From Vannielia litorea (GTDB lineage: Bacteria > Pseudomonadota > Alphaproteobacteria > Rhodobacterales > Rhodobacteraceae): a DNA stretch of 64,000 nt. This document shows, one piece after another, positions 43,314 through 51,980 of this stretch. A program made the position numbers and the translations under genes. The stretch spans positions 3,162,001 to 3,226,000 of the forward strand of contig NZ_FSRL01000001.1 of assembly GCF_900142295.1 (NCBI RefSeq), read 5' to 3'. The notes under the pieces were generated by a model. That model was not told where the DNA came from, did not search any database, and saw nothing but the letters and a program-made list of their open reading frames with translations. Positions within the stretch are counted from its first letter, which is position 1; each line of letters opens with the position of its first letter.

Positions 43314-44191
43314 CCGGACCTTGATTTCTCGGCCCTGAGCCAGCGCACGAAAGCGGCGGCGGGCGGACGCAAGGGGCCGGGGCGCGTGACGATGTGGTAG
43401 CCCTCGGCGATGGTGCCCCGGTTGAACAGCACCACGAGCGAGCCGGAGGCGATATCCTCCTCGATCAGCACCCGGGTGGTGGCAGCAAGCCCCTCGCCGC
43501 GGCGGGCTGCCTCGAGCACGAAGTTGCCCGGCAGATGGCTGTGAAACCGCGCCCGCCCCTCCGTGACCCCCTGCCCTGCCAGCCACTCGTCCACCTCGTT
43601 GGTGCCGACTTCCTGCAGCCAAGGCAGCTCGAGCAGATCGTCGGGCCTGTCGATCCGCCGGCCTTTGACCAGCTCGGGCGCGGCGACGATGACATGCTCG
43701 GCCGGCAGCAGAAGTTCGACATCAAGGCCAGGCCAGTGGCCCTTGCCATGGCGGATCGCGATATCAACGCCGCCGGGCGTCAGCTCCACCACCTGGGGGC
43801 TGGGATTGAGCATGATCTCGACATCGGGAAACCGGCGGCGAAATCCGGCCAGGCGGGGCATCAACCAATGCGCCGCGAACATCGGCGTGGTGGTGATCTG
43901 CACTGGCCTGCCTGCGCCGCGCCCCGTGATGCGCGCGACAGCGTCGCCGATCAGGCCGAAGGCTCCTGTCACCGCCGTCGCCAGTTCGTCGCCGGCCTCC
44001 GTGAGAGCCACGCCGCGACCCCGACGTTCGAGCAGCGCGATGCCGAGATGGTCCTCCAGGGCGCGCAATTGCTGGCTGATCGCGGCATGGCTGACGCCCA
44101 GCGCCGCCCCCGCACCCGTTACGCTGCCTACTTCGGCGAAGGCTGCAAAGGCTCTGAGCGAGGCGGAGGGAGGAAGATCGCGCAGGTTCAT
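43310..44191 (-). CDS. LysR-family transcriptional regulator (GcvA-like)
   Basis: A 293-residue LysR regulator. The helix-turn-helix is at about residues 18-60 (GAALGVSHAAISQQLRALED, LLERRGRGVALTEAG), and the effector domain follows (RPVQITTTPMFAAHWLMPRL). The GcvA-like subgroup often controls amino-acid or oxidase genes, but its targets are not clear here. The ATG at 44191 is preferred over a TTG four codons upstream. It ends within an FNR box. The divergent partner is a 42-residue ORF at 44291. Confidence 0.88.
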   Translation of the reverse strand: MNLRDLPPSASLRAFAAFAEVGSVTGAGAALGVSHAAISQQLRALEDHLGIALLERRGRGVALTEAGDELATAVTGAFGLIGDAVARITGRGAGRPVQITTTPMFAAHWLMPRLAGFRRRFPDVEIMLNPSPQVVELTPGGVDIAIRHGKGHWPGLDVELLLPAEHVIVAAPELVKGRRIDRPDDLLELPWLQEVGTNEVDEWLAGQGVTEGRARFHSHLPGNFVLEAARRGEGLAATTRVLIEEDIASGSLVVLFNRGTIAEGYHIVTRPGPLRPPAAAFVRWLRAEKSRSG

Positions 44192-44290
44192 TGGTAATCT
44201 CAAGTTACGAATAGTGGAGTATTATCCTCGCTTCGGAAGGGCCAAGAGGTCAATAAGGTATAGCTGGTGGCCACGAAAGGAAGGTGCGAG

Positions 44291-44419
44291 ATGTTCGGAA
44301 TACTTTCAGGTGCCCTGTTCACGGCGACGCGGACGGACAGGAGATCCAAGCCCTTTGTCCGCCCGCAAGCTCCCTGGCGGCGCGTGCTGCCGCGGCTCAT
44401 CGCGTTCCCCGACGCCTGA
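44291..44419 (+). CDS. Small hypothetical protein, 42 aa
   Basis: A 42-residue frame starting MFGILSGALFTATRTD, followed by a basic proline-containing half (KPFVRPQAPWRR) and ending LIAFPDA. A GGAAGGTG ribosome-binding element lies 6-13 bases before the ATG, which is the main support. It is divergent from the LysR gene and could be its target. No homologue is recognised; it may be a short membrane-associated basic peptide or a chance frame. Confidence 0.45.
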   Translation: MFGILSGALFTATRTDRRSKPFVRPQAPWRRVLPRLIAFPDA

Positions 44420-44441
44420 AGCTTGAGCCGCACCGCAAGGC

Positions 44442-44477
44442 AGGAGAGCCGCACCGCCGGATCGGTGCGGCTCTCCT
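44442..44477. terminator. Perfect 15-bp hairpin
   Basis: AGGAGAGCCGCACCG (44442-44456) and CGGTGCGGCTCTCCT (44463-44477) pair without mismatch around CCGGAT. It lies 22 bases after the 42-residue ORF and before zinT. There is no T tract, but the stem is strong enough to act as a transcription or RNA-stability boundary. Confidence 0.55.
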
Positions 44478-44531
44478 CGCGTTCGGGCCGGATGGTTGCG
44501 GCTTTGGGGGCTCCTGCGGTATGCGGTTAAT

Positions 44532-44549
44532 GCTATGTTATAACATAGC
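44532..44549. promoter_or_regulatory. Candidate Zur operator, 18-bp perfect palindrome
   Basis: GCTATGTTATAACATAGC is a perfect palindrome located 22-40 bases before the zinT start codon. The ATGTTATAACAT core agrees with zinc-uptake-regulator boxes known in Alphaproteobacteria. Zur bound with zinc would repress zinT. Confidence 0.75.
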
Positions 44550-44571
44550 GAATCAACATGTAGGGAACCCC

Positions 44572-45204
44572 ATGAAATTCAACCTTCTTGGCGCAGTGCT
44601 CGCCGGCCTGCTTGCCGCCGCGCCCGCAATGGCCGAAACCAAGCACGATCACGCCCATGACGCGGACGCCGAGCAGATCTACAAGGGCTACTTTGAAGAC
44701 AGCCAGATCGCCGATCGCCCGCTCTCCGACTGGGAAGGCGACTGGCAGTCGGTCTACCCGCTGCTCACCTCCGGCGCGCTCGACGAGGTGATGGAGCACA
44801 AGGCGCAGACCGGCGACAAGACCGCCGAAGACTACCGTGCCTACTACGAGATCGGCTACGCCACCGATGTGGACCGCATCGTGATCGAAGGCGATACCGT
44901 CACCTTCCACGGCGCCAATGGCCCGCTCCAGGCGCGTTACAGCTACGACGGTTACGAAATCCTGACCTACGAGAAGGGCAACCGCGGCGTTCGTTTTGTC
45001 TTTGCCAAGACCGAGGGCGACGCCGCTGCGCCGGGGTTCTTCCAGTTCTCCGATCACAAGATCGCGCCGGGCCAGGCCGATCACTATCACCTCTACTGGG
45101 GCGATGATCGCGCGGCGCTGCTGGAAGAGCTGACCAACTGGCCCACCTACTACCCCGCGTCGCTGACGCCCGGCGAGGTGGTGCACGAGATGACGGCACA
45201 CTGA
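44572..45204 (+). CDS. zinT: Periplasmic zinc-binding protein ZinT
   Basis: A 210-residue exported metal chaperone. The signal peptide ends AAPAMA; the mature N terminus is His/Asp-rich (ETKHDHAHDADAEQIYKG). Family motifs are LSDWEGDWQSVYPLL, YEIGYATDVDRIVIEG and FFQFSDHKIAPGQADHYHLY, which holds the zinc histidines. ZinT scavenges zinc and hands it to ZnuA in zinc-poor conditions. No znuABC genes are in the window; the gene is monocistronic, with its own Zur-like box and terminator. Confidence 0.93.
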   Translation: MKFNLLGAVLAGLLAAAPAMAETKHDHAHDADAEQIYKGYFEDSQIADRPLSDWEGDWQSVYPLLTSGALDEVMEHKAQTGDKTAEDYRAYYEIGYATDVDRIVIEGDTVTFHGANGPLQARYSYDGYEILTYEKGNRGVRFVFAKTEGDAAAPGFFQFSDHKIAPGQADHYHLYWGDDRAALLEELTNWPTYYPASLTPGEVVHEMTAH

Positions 45205-45222
45205 CGCCCGACCCAGAAAAGG

Positions 45223-45259
45223 AAAGGGCCGCGCCGGTTGCCCGGAGCGGCCCTTTTTT
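45223..45259. terminator. Bidirectional intrinsic terminator zinT / ccoP
   Basis: AAAGGGCCGC (45223-45232) and GCGGCCCTTT (45247-45256) form a 10-bp stem with six T residues on the plus strand and TTTCC on the minus. It lies between the convergent zinT and ccoP genes. Confidence 0.8.
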
Positions 45260-45274
45260 CGCGCGCGGCGCGGG

Positions 45275-46162
45275 TTACTCGACAGGGGCCTCGCCGCCGC
45301 CGAGCCCGTGGACATAGGCGGCCACGGCGCGGATCTCGGCTTCGCTCAACCGGGTGTTCCAGTTGGGCATCACGCCGAAGCGGGCATTGCTGACCGATTC
45401 CATCACGTCATCGTAGCTGCTGCCATAAAGCCAGATCGCATCGGCCAGGTTGGGCGCGCCCTGCTCGCGGTCGCCCTGCGCATCGTCGCCATGGCAGGCG
45501 GCACAGTTGTCTTCGTAAACGACCTTGCCGGCCTCGACCCTGGAGGCATCCCGCGGGGTGCCGGAGAGCGACATCACGTAGTTCACCACCTCTTCGATCT
45601 GCGCCGGTTCGAGGATCTCGTCGGTGCCGAAGCGCGGCATCTCGGAGTAGCGGGCCTCGCCGTCGGGGTCATCCTCGTTGCGGATGCCGTGGGTGACGGT
45701 GAAGTGGATCGCCTCCATGTCGCCGCCCCAGAGCCAGTCGTCGTCGAGCAGGTTGGGGTAGCCCTTGGCCCCCGCCGCGCCCGACCCGTGGCACTGCGCA
45801 CACCAGGTGCGGAACACCGCGCCGCCCGCGTTCTGGGCAAAGCTGGAGAGCTCCGGGTCGGTGGCGATCTGGTTGAGATCGGCCGCAACTAGCTGCGCGC
45901 GGATGCCCTCGTTCGCTGCGTCGAAGCTGGCGATTTCGGCGGCCACCTCGGCGCGGGTCGAGTAGCCCAGAAAGCCCTCGGTCGCGCCTTTCACCAGCGG
46001 CCAGGCCGGGTAGGCGATGGTGTAGCCGATGGCCCAGACGATGGTGGCGTAGAAGGTCCAGAGCCACCAGCGCGGCATCGGGTTGTCGTACTCCTGGATC
46101 CCGTCCCAGCTGTGGCCGGTGGTCGGGATGTCCTTTTCGAGCTTCGTCGGTTTCTTGCTCAT
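45275..46162 (-). CDS. ccoP: Cytochrome c oxidase cbb3-type subunit III CcoP
   Basis: A 295-residue dihaem cytochrome c subunit. After a cytoplasmic N terminus ([17 protein letters not shown], the FixP signature) and one membrane helix come two c-haem sites, WCAQCHG and NCAACHG, with methionine ligands expected in YSEMPRFG and FGVMPNW. It receives electrons from the bc1 complex or soluble cytochromes. Last gene of ccoNOQP. Confidence 0.96.
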   Translation of the reverse strand: MSKKPTKLEKDIPTTGHSWDGIQEYDNPMPRWWLWTFYATIVWAIGYTIAYPAWPLVKGATEGFLGYSTRAEVAAEIASFDAANEGIRAQLVAADLNQIATDPELSSFAQNAGGAVFRTWCAQCHGSGAAGAKGYPNLLDDDWLWGGDMEAIHFTVTHGIRNEDDPDGEARYSEMPRFGTDEILEPAQIEEVVNYVMSLSGTPRDASRVEAGKVVYEDNCAACHGDDAQGDREQGAPNLADAIWLYGSSYDDVMESVSNARFGVMPNWNTRLSEAEIRAVAAYVHGLGGGEAPVE

Positions 46163-46353
46163 TGCTTCGCCTCCTCGAGGCTCTTCTCGCCCGCGGGGGA
46201 CTGTTCGTTGCGGAAGATCAGGTTGGCGCTCTCCTCGTGGTCTTTCCGGCTGCCGGGCCGGAAGGCCCAGAAGACGACGCCCGCGAAGAAGACGAACATG
46301 GCAAGCAGCACCCAGCTGTCGGCCAGTTCACGCATCCAGGAATAGGTGTCCAT
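46159..46353 (-). CDS. ccoQ: Cbb3 oxidase subunit IV CcoQ
   Basis: A 64-residue membrane protein with one helix ([18 protein letters not shown]) followed by the charged [19 protein letters not shown] tail typical of CcoQ. It stabilises the complex and, in Rhodobacter, takes part in redox signalling. Overlaps the ccoP start by four bases. Confidence 0.93.
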   Translation of the reverse strand: MDTYSWMRELADSWVLLAMFVFFAGVVFWAFRPGSRKDHEESANLIFRNEQSPAGEKSLEEAKQ

Positions 46354-46368
46354 GTCGCGTGCCCTCCC

Positions 46369-47097
46369 TTACCGGCTCTCGTCGGGCTGGAAGGTGGAGA
46401 AATCCACCATCGTGCCCAGCACCTGGAGATAGGCCACCAGCGCGTCCATCTCGGTGAGCGCGGCCTGCCCGTCGAAGTTGCGGACCTGAGCGCTCTCGCC
46501 GTAGCGCTCGATCAGCCCGTCGTAGTCGCTGTCGGGGTCGGCCTGCGCGGCGAAATCGGCGGCAGCGGCCTCCAGCATTTCGTCGGTGTAGGGCACGCCC
46601 ACCATGCGGTGCGTGGCCATCAGCTCGCCCACGTAGGTGGCCTCGATGGGCCGGTCGAGCAGGAAACCGTATTTAGGCATCACGCTCTCGGGCACCACGC
46701 TCTGCGGGTCGATCAGGTGGTCGACGTGCCATTCGTCGGAGTAGCGCCCGCCCACCCGGGCGAGGTCCGGCCCGGTGCGTTTGGAGCCCCACTGGAACGG
46801 GTGGTCATACTTGCTTTCGGCCGCCAGCGAGTAGTGGCCGTAGCGCTCCACCTCGTCGCGCATCGGGCGGATCATCTGGCTGTGGCAGACGTAGCAGCCC
46901 TCGCGGATGTAGATGTCGCGCCCGGTGAGCTCCAGCGGCGAGTAGGGCCGCACCCCCTCCACGTCCTCGATGGTATTGTCGAGGTAGAAGAGCGGGGCGA
47001 TCTCCACGATGCCACCGACGGTGACGACGAGGAAGGAGAACACCAGCAGCAGGGTTGCGTTGGTTTCGAGGATCTTGTGCTTGTCGAGAAGTGCCAT
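46369..47097 (-). CDS. ccoO: Cbb3 oxidase subunit II CcoO
   Basis: A 242-residue monohaem cytochrome c subunit with one N-terminal membrane helix ([18 protein letters not shown]). The haem site is [18 protein letters not shown], the invariant FixO signature; [15 protein letters not shown] closes the domain. Encoded between ccoN and ccoQ. Confidence 0.96.
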   Translation of the reverse strand: MALLDKHKILETNATLLLVFSFLVVTVGGIVEIAPLFYLDNTIEDVEGVRPYSPLELTGRDIYIREGCYVCHSQMIRPMRDEVERYGHYSLAAESKYDHPFQWGSKRTGPDLARVGGRYSDEWHVDHLIDPQSVVPESVMPKYGFLLDRPIEATYVGELMATHRMVGVPYTDEMLEAAAADFAAQADPDSDYDGLIERYGESAQVRNFDGQAALTEMDALVAYLQVLGTMVDFSTFQPDESR

Positions 47098-47112
47098 TTG
47101 CTCAGGCCCCCC

Positions 47113-48723
47113 TTATTCGGCCGGGACGGCGGCGGCGGCGGGCACGCGAACGTCCCCTTTCCGCACCGTCATCCACAGGTTCCAGGCCATGATCAGCGCA
47201 CCGGCAAGGTAGAGCACCCCGCCCAGGGCCCGGACCACGTACATCGGGAATTTCGCGCTCACCGTGTCGGCGAAGGCGTTGACGAGGTAGCCGTTGGCAT
47301 CGACCTCACGCCACATCAGCCCTTCCATGATGCCCGTCACCCACATTGCGGAGGCGTAGAGCACGATGCCGATGGTCGCGAGCCAGAAGTGCCAGTTGAC
47401 CGCGGGCAGCGAGTAGAGCTGGGCCCGGTTCCACAGACGCGGCACCAGGAAGTAGAGCGCGCCGAAGGTGATCATGCCGTTCCAGCCGAGCGCACCGGAG
47501 TGCACGTGGCCGATCGTCCAGTCGGTGTAGTGGCTGAGCGAGTTGACGGCGCGGATCGACATCATCGGGCCCTCGAACGTGGACATGCCGTAGAAGCCGA
47601 TGGAGACGATCATCATGCGGATGATCGGATCGGTGCGCAGCTTGTCCCAGGCGCCCGAGAGGGTCATCAGGCCGTTGATCATGCCGCCCCAGCTGGGCAT
47701 CCAGAGCACGACCGAGAACACCATGCCGAGCGTCGAGGCCCAGTCGGGCAGCGCGGTGTAGTGCAGGTGATGCGGACCGGCCCAGATGTAGAGGAAGATC
47801 AGCGCCCAGAAGTGGATGATGCTGAGCTTGTAGGAGTAGACCGGCCGTTCGGCCTGCTTGGGCACGAAGTAGTACATCATCCCCAGGAAGCCGGCGGTGA
47901 GGAAGAAGCCCACCGCGTTGTGGCCGTACCACCACTGGGTCATCGCATCCTGCACCCCGGCGAAGACCTGCACCGACTTGGCGCCGAAGATCGAGACCGG
48001 GATCGAGAGGTTGTTGACCACGTGCAGCATGGCCACGGTGACGATGAAGCTCAGGAAGAACCAGTTGGCGACATAGATGTGCTTTTCCTTCCGGGTCAGG
48101 ATCGTGCCGAGGAAGACCAGCAGGTAAGCAACCCAGACGACCGTGAGCCAGAGATCCACGTACCATTCCGGCTCGGCGTACTCCTTGGACTGGGTGGCAC
48201 CCAGCAGGTAGCCGGTGGCGGCCAGGATGATGAACAGGTTGTAGCCCCAGAACACGAACCAGGCCAGATTGCCGCCCCAGAGCCGCGCGGCCGAGGTGCG
48301 CTGCACGACGTAGAAGCTGGTGGCGATCAGGGCGTTGCCGCCGAAGGCGAAGATCACGGCGCTGGTGTGCAGCGGGCGCAGCCGGCCGAAGTTGCCGATG
48401 CCGTCGCCGAGGAGCTGGAAGTTCAGCTGCGGAAACGCGAGCTGGAAGGCGATGAACGTGCCCACGAGAAAGCCCACCACGCCCCAGAAGGTGGTGGCGA
48501 CCACGCCGTAGCGCACGACGCCATCCATATAGCCTTCGTCATTGACGGCGGGTGCCGGCTTTTCTTCCCAGGTCGTGCGTACCGACCAGATGAACATCCC
48601 CGCCGCGACAGCGCAGATGATCAAGGCATGCACCATATAGGCCAGGTCACGCGCATAGTTCGCGGCAATCGCCGCGAGCAGCGCGATCAGGCCAAAGAGC
48701 ATGATCTTCACGTAATCCCACAT
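47113..48723 (-). CDS. ccoN: Cbb3 oxidase catalytic subunit CcoN
   Basis: A 536-residue haem-copper oxidase subunit with about twelve to fourteen helices. Haem and copper ligands are in [47 protein letters not shown] and [14 protein letters not shown]. The ATG at 48723 follows GAAGGAA; nine upstream residues in the same frame are not needed. It is first in the operon and is preceded by an FNR box, consistent with low-oxygen induction. Confidence 0.97.
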   Translation of the reverse strand: MWDYVKIMLFGLIALLAAIAANYARDLAYMVHALIICAVAAGMFIWSVRTTWEEKPAPAVNDEGYMDGVVRYGVVATTFWGVVGFLVGTFIAFQLAFPQLNFQLLGDGIGNFGRLRPLHTSAVIFAFGGNALIATSFYVVQRTSAARLWGGNLAWFVFWGYNLFIILAATGYLLGATQSKEYAEPEWYVDLWLTVVWVAYLLVFLGTILTRKEKHIYVANWFFLSFIVTVAMLHVVNNLSIPVSIFGAKSVQVFAGVQDAMTQWWYGHNAVGFFLTAGFLGMMYYFVPKQAERPVYSYKLSIIHFWALIFLYIWAGPHHLHYTALPDWASTLGMVFSVVLWMPSWGGMINGLMTLSGAWDKLRTDPIIRMMIVSIGFYGMSTFEGPMMSIRAVNSLSHYTDWTIGHVHSGALGWNGMITFGALYFLVPRLWNRAQLYSLPAVNWHFWLATIGIVLYASAMWVTGIMEGLMWREVDANGYLVNAFADTVSAKFPMYVVRALGGVLYLAGALIMAWNLWMTVRKGDVRVPAAAAVPAE

Positions 48724-48824
48724 GACAGTTTCCTTCTCGTGTCCCTGCAAAGCCCGCAGCCGGACTCATCCGGCAAACGGTCTTCGAATTGGGGGCAAAT
48801 TCCTCGGAAGTGGAGGCTGCGTCC

Positions 48825-48838
48825 TTGATTCATGTCAA
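48825..48838. promoter_or_regulatory. FNR box between ccoN and usp
   Basis: TTGATTCATGTCAA lies 102 bases upstream of ccoN on one side and 82 bases upstream of the universal stress gene on the other, so one FnrL site may serve both divergent genes. Confidence 0.85.
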
Positions 48839-48919
48839 TTTCACCGTAGCGGCTTTCCGGCAGTGTTCAATTCAAGCCCGCCGCATCTTTTGCAGGCGGC
48901 CTCTGGTGAGGAGAGACCC

Positions 48920-49774
48920 ATGATGGACCCCAAGACGATACTCGTACCTTTGCTCGAACCGGTCGGCGCCGGAGCACTCAGTGCGCTTGCCCTGGCCCAT
49001 GCGGAGGCACTTGCCGACAGCTTTGACGCGCATCTCGAGGTGGTCGCGATCGGCTGCGACCGCACGCAGATCGGCTACTACTACGCAGGCGCAACGGCGG
49101 TGGTGCAGCAGGAAACCTACGAAGAGGCCAAGCGGACCGCCCTGGATATCGAAACCTCGGCCCGAGAGCATCTGAAGACCAGCCCGTTGCGTTGGTCCGT
49201 GGAGACGGCGGTCGGGCAGATGGCCGGGCTCGCCGGGCTGGTTGCCGCCCGTGCCCGCTTCGCCGACCTGGTGGTGATGCCCGCGCCCTACGGCAAGGGC
49301 CGGGGCACGGAGTTCGAGATCGCGACCGAAGCGGCGCTGTTCGATGCCCACGCCCCGGTGATGGTTGTGCCGCAAGGCGATGCGGCGTCCGTGCGCCCGA
49401 ATCGCGCGGTTGTCGCCTGGAACCAGAGCCCCGAAGCGCTCGCGGCGATCCGCAGGGCCATGCCGCTGCTTGCAGGGGCCGACCTCGTGAGCATCGCCAT
49501 CATCGACCCGCCGCGCCACGGGCCCGAGCGTTCCGATCCGGGTGGCGCCCTGAGCCAGATGCTCACCCGCCACGGGCTGCGCTGTGAAATCTCCGTTCTG
49601 TCGCGCACCATGCCGCGGATCTCCGATGTGCTGGAGCGGCATGTGGGCGATACCGGCGCAGACCTGCTGGTCATGGGAGCCTACGGCCACTCCCGGTTCC
49701 GCGAAGCGATCCTGGGCGGGGCCACGCGCGACCTGTTGGAAAAGCCACCCGTGCCTGTGTTCATGGCCCGCTGA
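48920..49774 (+). CDS. Tandem universal stress protein
   Basis: A 284-residue protein with two UspA-like halves: KTILVPLLEPVGAGALSALA with ADLVVMPAPYGKGRG in the first and RAVVAWNQSPEALAAIRRAM with DLLVMGAYGHSRFREAILGG in the second. The second half keeps the ATP-binding G-x2-G-x9-G(S/T)-like pattern. Such genes next to cbb3 and FNR are typical low-oxygen stress genes. An AGGAGAG element precedes ATG 48920. Likely FnrL target. Confidence 0.88.
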   Translation: MMDPKTILVPLLEPVGAGALSALALAHAEALADSFDAHLEVVAIGCDRTQIGYYYAGATAVVQQETYEEAKRTALDIETSAREHLKTSPLRWSVETAVGQMAGLAGLVAARARFADLVVMPAPYGKGRGTEFEIATEAALFDAHAPVMVVPQGDAASVRPNRAVVAWNQSPEALAAIRRAMPLLAGADLVSIAIIDPPRHGPERSDPGGALSQMLTRHGLRCEISVLSRTMPRISDVLERHVGDTGADLLVMGAYGHSRFREAILGGATRDLLEKPPVPVFMAR

Positions 49775-49811
49775 TAGCGGGGGGCCGGTAGGGTGAGGCC
49801 CGCGGCCCCGA

Positions 49812-50561
49812 TCAGACCATCAGCCCGCCGTCGGAATCATCGCCGGTTTCGGCCAGCAGCGCGTCGTAACTCGGCACACGCACGCGGCGCTTGCCTTCGA
49901 GCTCGATCAGCCCGTCCTTCTTGAGCGCCGAGACCTGGCGGCTCACCGTTTCGAGCGTGAGGCCGAGGTAATCCGCCATCGCCTCGCGGGTGAGCGGCAG
50001 GTCGAAAACGATCTCGTCGCCCACCGGCCCGCCGAGGCCAAGCGATGCATCGCGGCGACCGAGAATGGCGAGCAGGCTGGCGATTTTCTCCCGCGCGGTC
50101 TTGCGGCCGAGAATCAGCATCCACTCGCGCGCGGCGTCCAGCTCATCCAGCGTCATCTGCAGCAATCTCTGCGCGATGTGCGGCGTGCGGTCCATCATCT
50201 GTTCGAACGGCTTGCGGCGGAAGCAGCACATGGTGATGTCGGTGATCGCTGTCACGTCATAGGCCGCCAGCTCGCGCCCCGGGCGACCCACGAAATCCGA
50301 AGGCAACAGCAGGCCGACCATCTGGGTCCGGCCATCCTCGAGCGTGTGGCTCAGGGTGGCGACGCCCGTCACCACCGAGCCTAGAAAATCCATGTGATCG
50401 CCCGACCAGATCACCGTCTGCCCGGCTTCGAAGCTGCGGTAATACTTGATCTCTTCGAGCATCGCGAGCTCATCGGAATCGCAGCGGGCACAGACCGCGC
50501 GATGACGGATCGGGCAGGAGCCGCAATCATGCGACGTGAACTTGATGTCGAGAACGGCCAT
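49812..50561 (-). CDS. fnrL: Anaerobic regulator FnrL (Crp/Fnr family)
   Basis: A 249-residue oxygen-sensing activator. The [4Fe-4S] ligands are Cys13, Cys16, Cys24 and one of Cys112/Cys113 (HDCGSCPIRHRAVC, TMCCFRR). A cNMP-type barrel is followed by a dimer helix and the winged helix LTLETVSRQVSALKKDGLIE, whose ETVSR recognises TTGAT half sites. The ATG at 50561 was chosen; a GTG three codons earlier is possible. It diverges from hemN. An FNR box lies only 12 bases before its start, suggesting self-control. Confidence 0.95.
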   Translation of the reverse strand: MAVLDIKFTSHDCGSCPIRHRAVCARCDSDELAMLEEIKYYRSFEAGQTVIWSGDHMDFLGSVVTGVATLSHTLEDGRTQMVGLLLPSDFVGRPGRELAAYDVTAITDITMCCFRRKPFEQMMDRTPHIAQRLLQMTLDELDAAREWMLILGRKTAREKIASLLAILGRRDASLGLGGPVGDEIVFDLPLTREAMADYLGLTLETVSRQVSALKKDGLIELEGKRRVRVPSYDALLAETGDDSDGGLMV

Positions 50562-50573
50562 GCTTTTCACCGG

Positions 50574-50587
50574 TTGATCTGGGTCAA
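50574..50587. promoter_or_regulatory. FNR box between fnrL and hemN
   Basis: TTGATCTGGGTCAA. For hemN, TAACTT at 50610-50615 lies 22 bases beyond the box, the spacing of a class II FNR promoter. For fnrL the box ends 12 bases before the start codon, where binding would more likely repress. Confidence 0.85.
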
Positions 50588-50615
50588 GGCATCGTCAGGC
50601 CTCGGCGCATAACTT

Positions 50616-51974
50616 ATGGCAATGGACACGACCGCACAACTTGCACGCCACGGCCTCTTTGACGCACGCGTGCCCCGCTACACCAGCTATCCGACGGCAC
50701 CGCATTTTGCAGGGGGCGTGGATCGCGACCGTTTTGTATCCTGGCTCAGGGCGATCCCGGAAAACGGGAAGATATCGCTCTATATTCACGTGCCATTCTG
50801 CCGGAGGCTTTGCTGGTTCTGCGCTTGCCGAACCCAGGGCACCACCTCTGCAGAGCCGGTACGGAGCTACCTCAACGAGCTGAAGACAGAGATCGCCTTG
50901 CTGGGCCGCCACCTTGCGCCCGGCGTGCGACTCAGCCGGATGCATTGGGGCGGCGGCACGCCCACGCTTATGGACGCGGGCCAGATGGCCGAGCTGGCCG
51001 AAGCGGTGGAAACCGTGGTGCCGATGGCGCCGGGTGCGGAGTTCTCGGTCGAGATCGACCCGAACGAGATCGACGAGTCGCGGCTCGATGCCCTGAAGGC
51101 TGCCGGAATGACTCGCGCCTCCATCGGCGTGCAGGATTTCGACCCGATGATCCAGAAGGCGATCGGACGGGATCAGAGCTACGAGTTGACCGCCCGCGCG
51201 GTTGAAATGATCCGGGCCCGAGGAATCGAGAGCCTGAACGCCGATATCCTCTTCGGGTTGCCGCATCAGACCGAGGCCAGAATGGCGGACTCTGTGCAAA
51301 AGCTGCTGTCGCTCTCCCCGGATCGGGTGGCGCTTTACGGCTACGCTCATGTGCCCTGGATGGCCAAGCGCCAGTCTCTCCTGCCGACGGACGCGCTGCC
51401 CACGCCGGAGCAGCGGCTGGCGCTCTTCGAGACCGGCCGGAAACTGTTTTGCTGGGACGGCTACCAGGAGATCGGAATCGATCACTTCGCCCGCCCCGAT
51501 GACGGCCTCGCCCGTGCCCTCGCCGAGGGGCGGCTGCGGCGCAACTTTCAGGGCTACACCGATGATGGCGCGACCGCGCTGGTGGGGCTTGGCGCGTCTT
51601 CTATCTCGCGCTTCCCGCAGGGTTACGCCCAGAATGCCTCGGCAACCTCGCTCTACATCCGCGACGTCCGCGCTGGCCAGTTTGCCACCGCACGTGGCCA
51701 TGTGTTCAGCAAGGAGGATCTGTGGCGCAGCAGGATGATCGAGCAGCTCATGTGCGAGTTCCGTTGCGACGTGGAGCAGATCACCGCCGTTGGCGCGCGG
51801 GCCGATTGGGTGCGCAGCGTTCTGGCGGGGCTCGCTGCCCGCTTTGCCGGCGTCGTCGAGCACACTGCAGACAGTCTGGTGATCCCGATCGAGGCGCGCC
51901 CGCTGACCCGCGTCATCGCCCGCGGCGTGGATGCCTACGACCTCTCCCGCACCGGACACAGCCCAGCGATCTGA
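50616..51974 (+). CDS. hemN: Oxygen-independent coproporphyrinogen III oxidase HemN
   Basis: A radical SAM enzyme of 450-452 residues making protoporphyrinogen IX without oxygen. The cluster motif is HVPFCRRLCWFCACRTQG (CxxxCxxCxC); WGGGTPTLMDAGQM and ADILFGLPHQTE are conserved, and the C-terminal HemN domain contains GASSISRFPQGYAQN. Two ATGs, at 50616 and 50622, are possible; neither has a Shine-Dalgarno element and the predicted transcription start falls on them. It is FnrL-regulated by the shared box and complements hemF at 60567. Confidence 0.95.
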   Translation: MAMDTTAQLARHGLFDARVPRYTSYPTAPHFAGGVDRDRFVSWLRAIPENGKISLYIHVPFCRRLCWFCACRTQGTTSAEPVRSYLNELKTEIALLGRHLAPGVRLSRMHWGGGTPTLMDAGQMAELAEAVETVVPMAPGAEFSVEIDPNEIDESRLDALKAAGMTRASIGVQDFDPMIQKAIGRDQSYELTARAVEMIRARGIESLNADILFGLPHQTEARMADSVQKLLSLSPDRVALYGYAHVPWMAKRQSLLPTDALPTPEQRLALFETGRKLFCWDGYQEIGIDHFARPDDGLARALAEGRLRRNFQGYTDDGATALVGLGASSISRFPQGYAQNASATSLYIRDVRAGQFATARGHVFSKEDLWRSRMIEQLMCEFRCDVEQITAVGARADWVRSVLAGLAARFAGVVEHTADSLVIPIEARPLTRVIARGVDAYDLSRTGHSPAI

Positions 51975-51980
51975 CCCGGC

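Noticed and set aside
43062..43622. 186-codon minus-strand frame spanning the ccoG-lysR gap
   Set aside because: It overlaps lysR in another frame and its composition shifts abruptly across the gap; regulatory sites explain the gap better.
46162..48828. 888-codon plus-strand open frame opposite ccoNOQ
   Set aside because: Antisense shadow of the cco genes; low-complexity His/Val/Glu composition and no domain.
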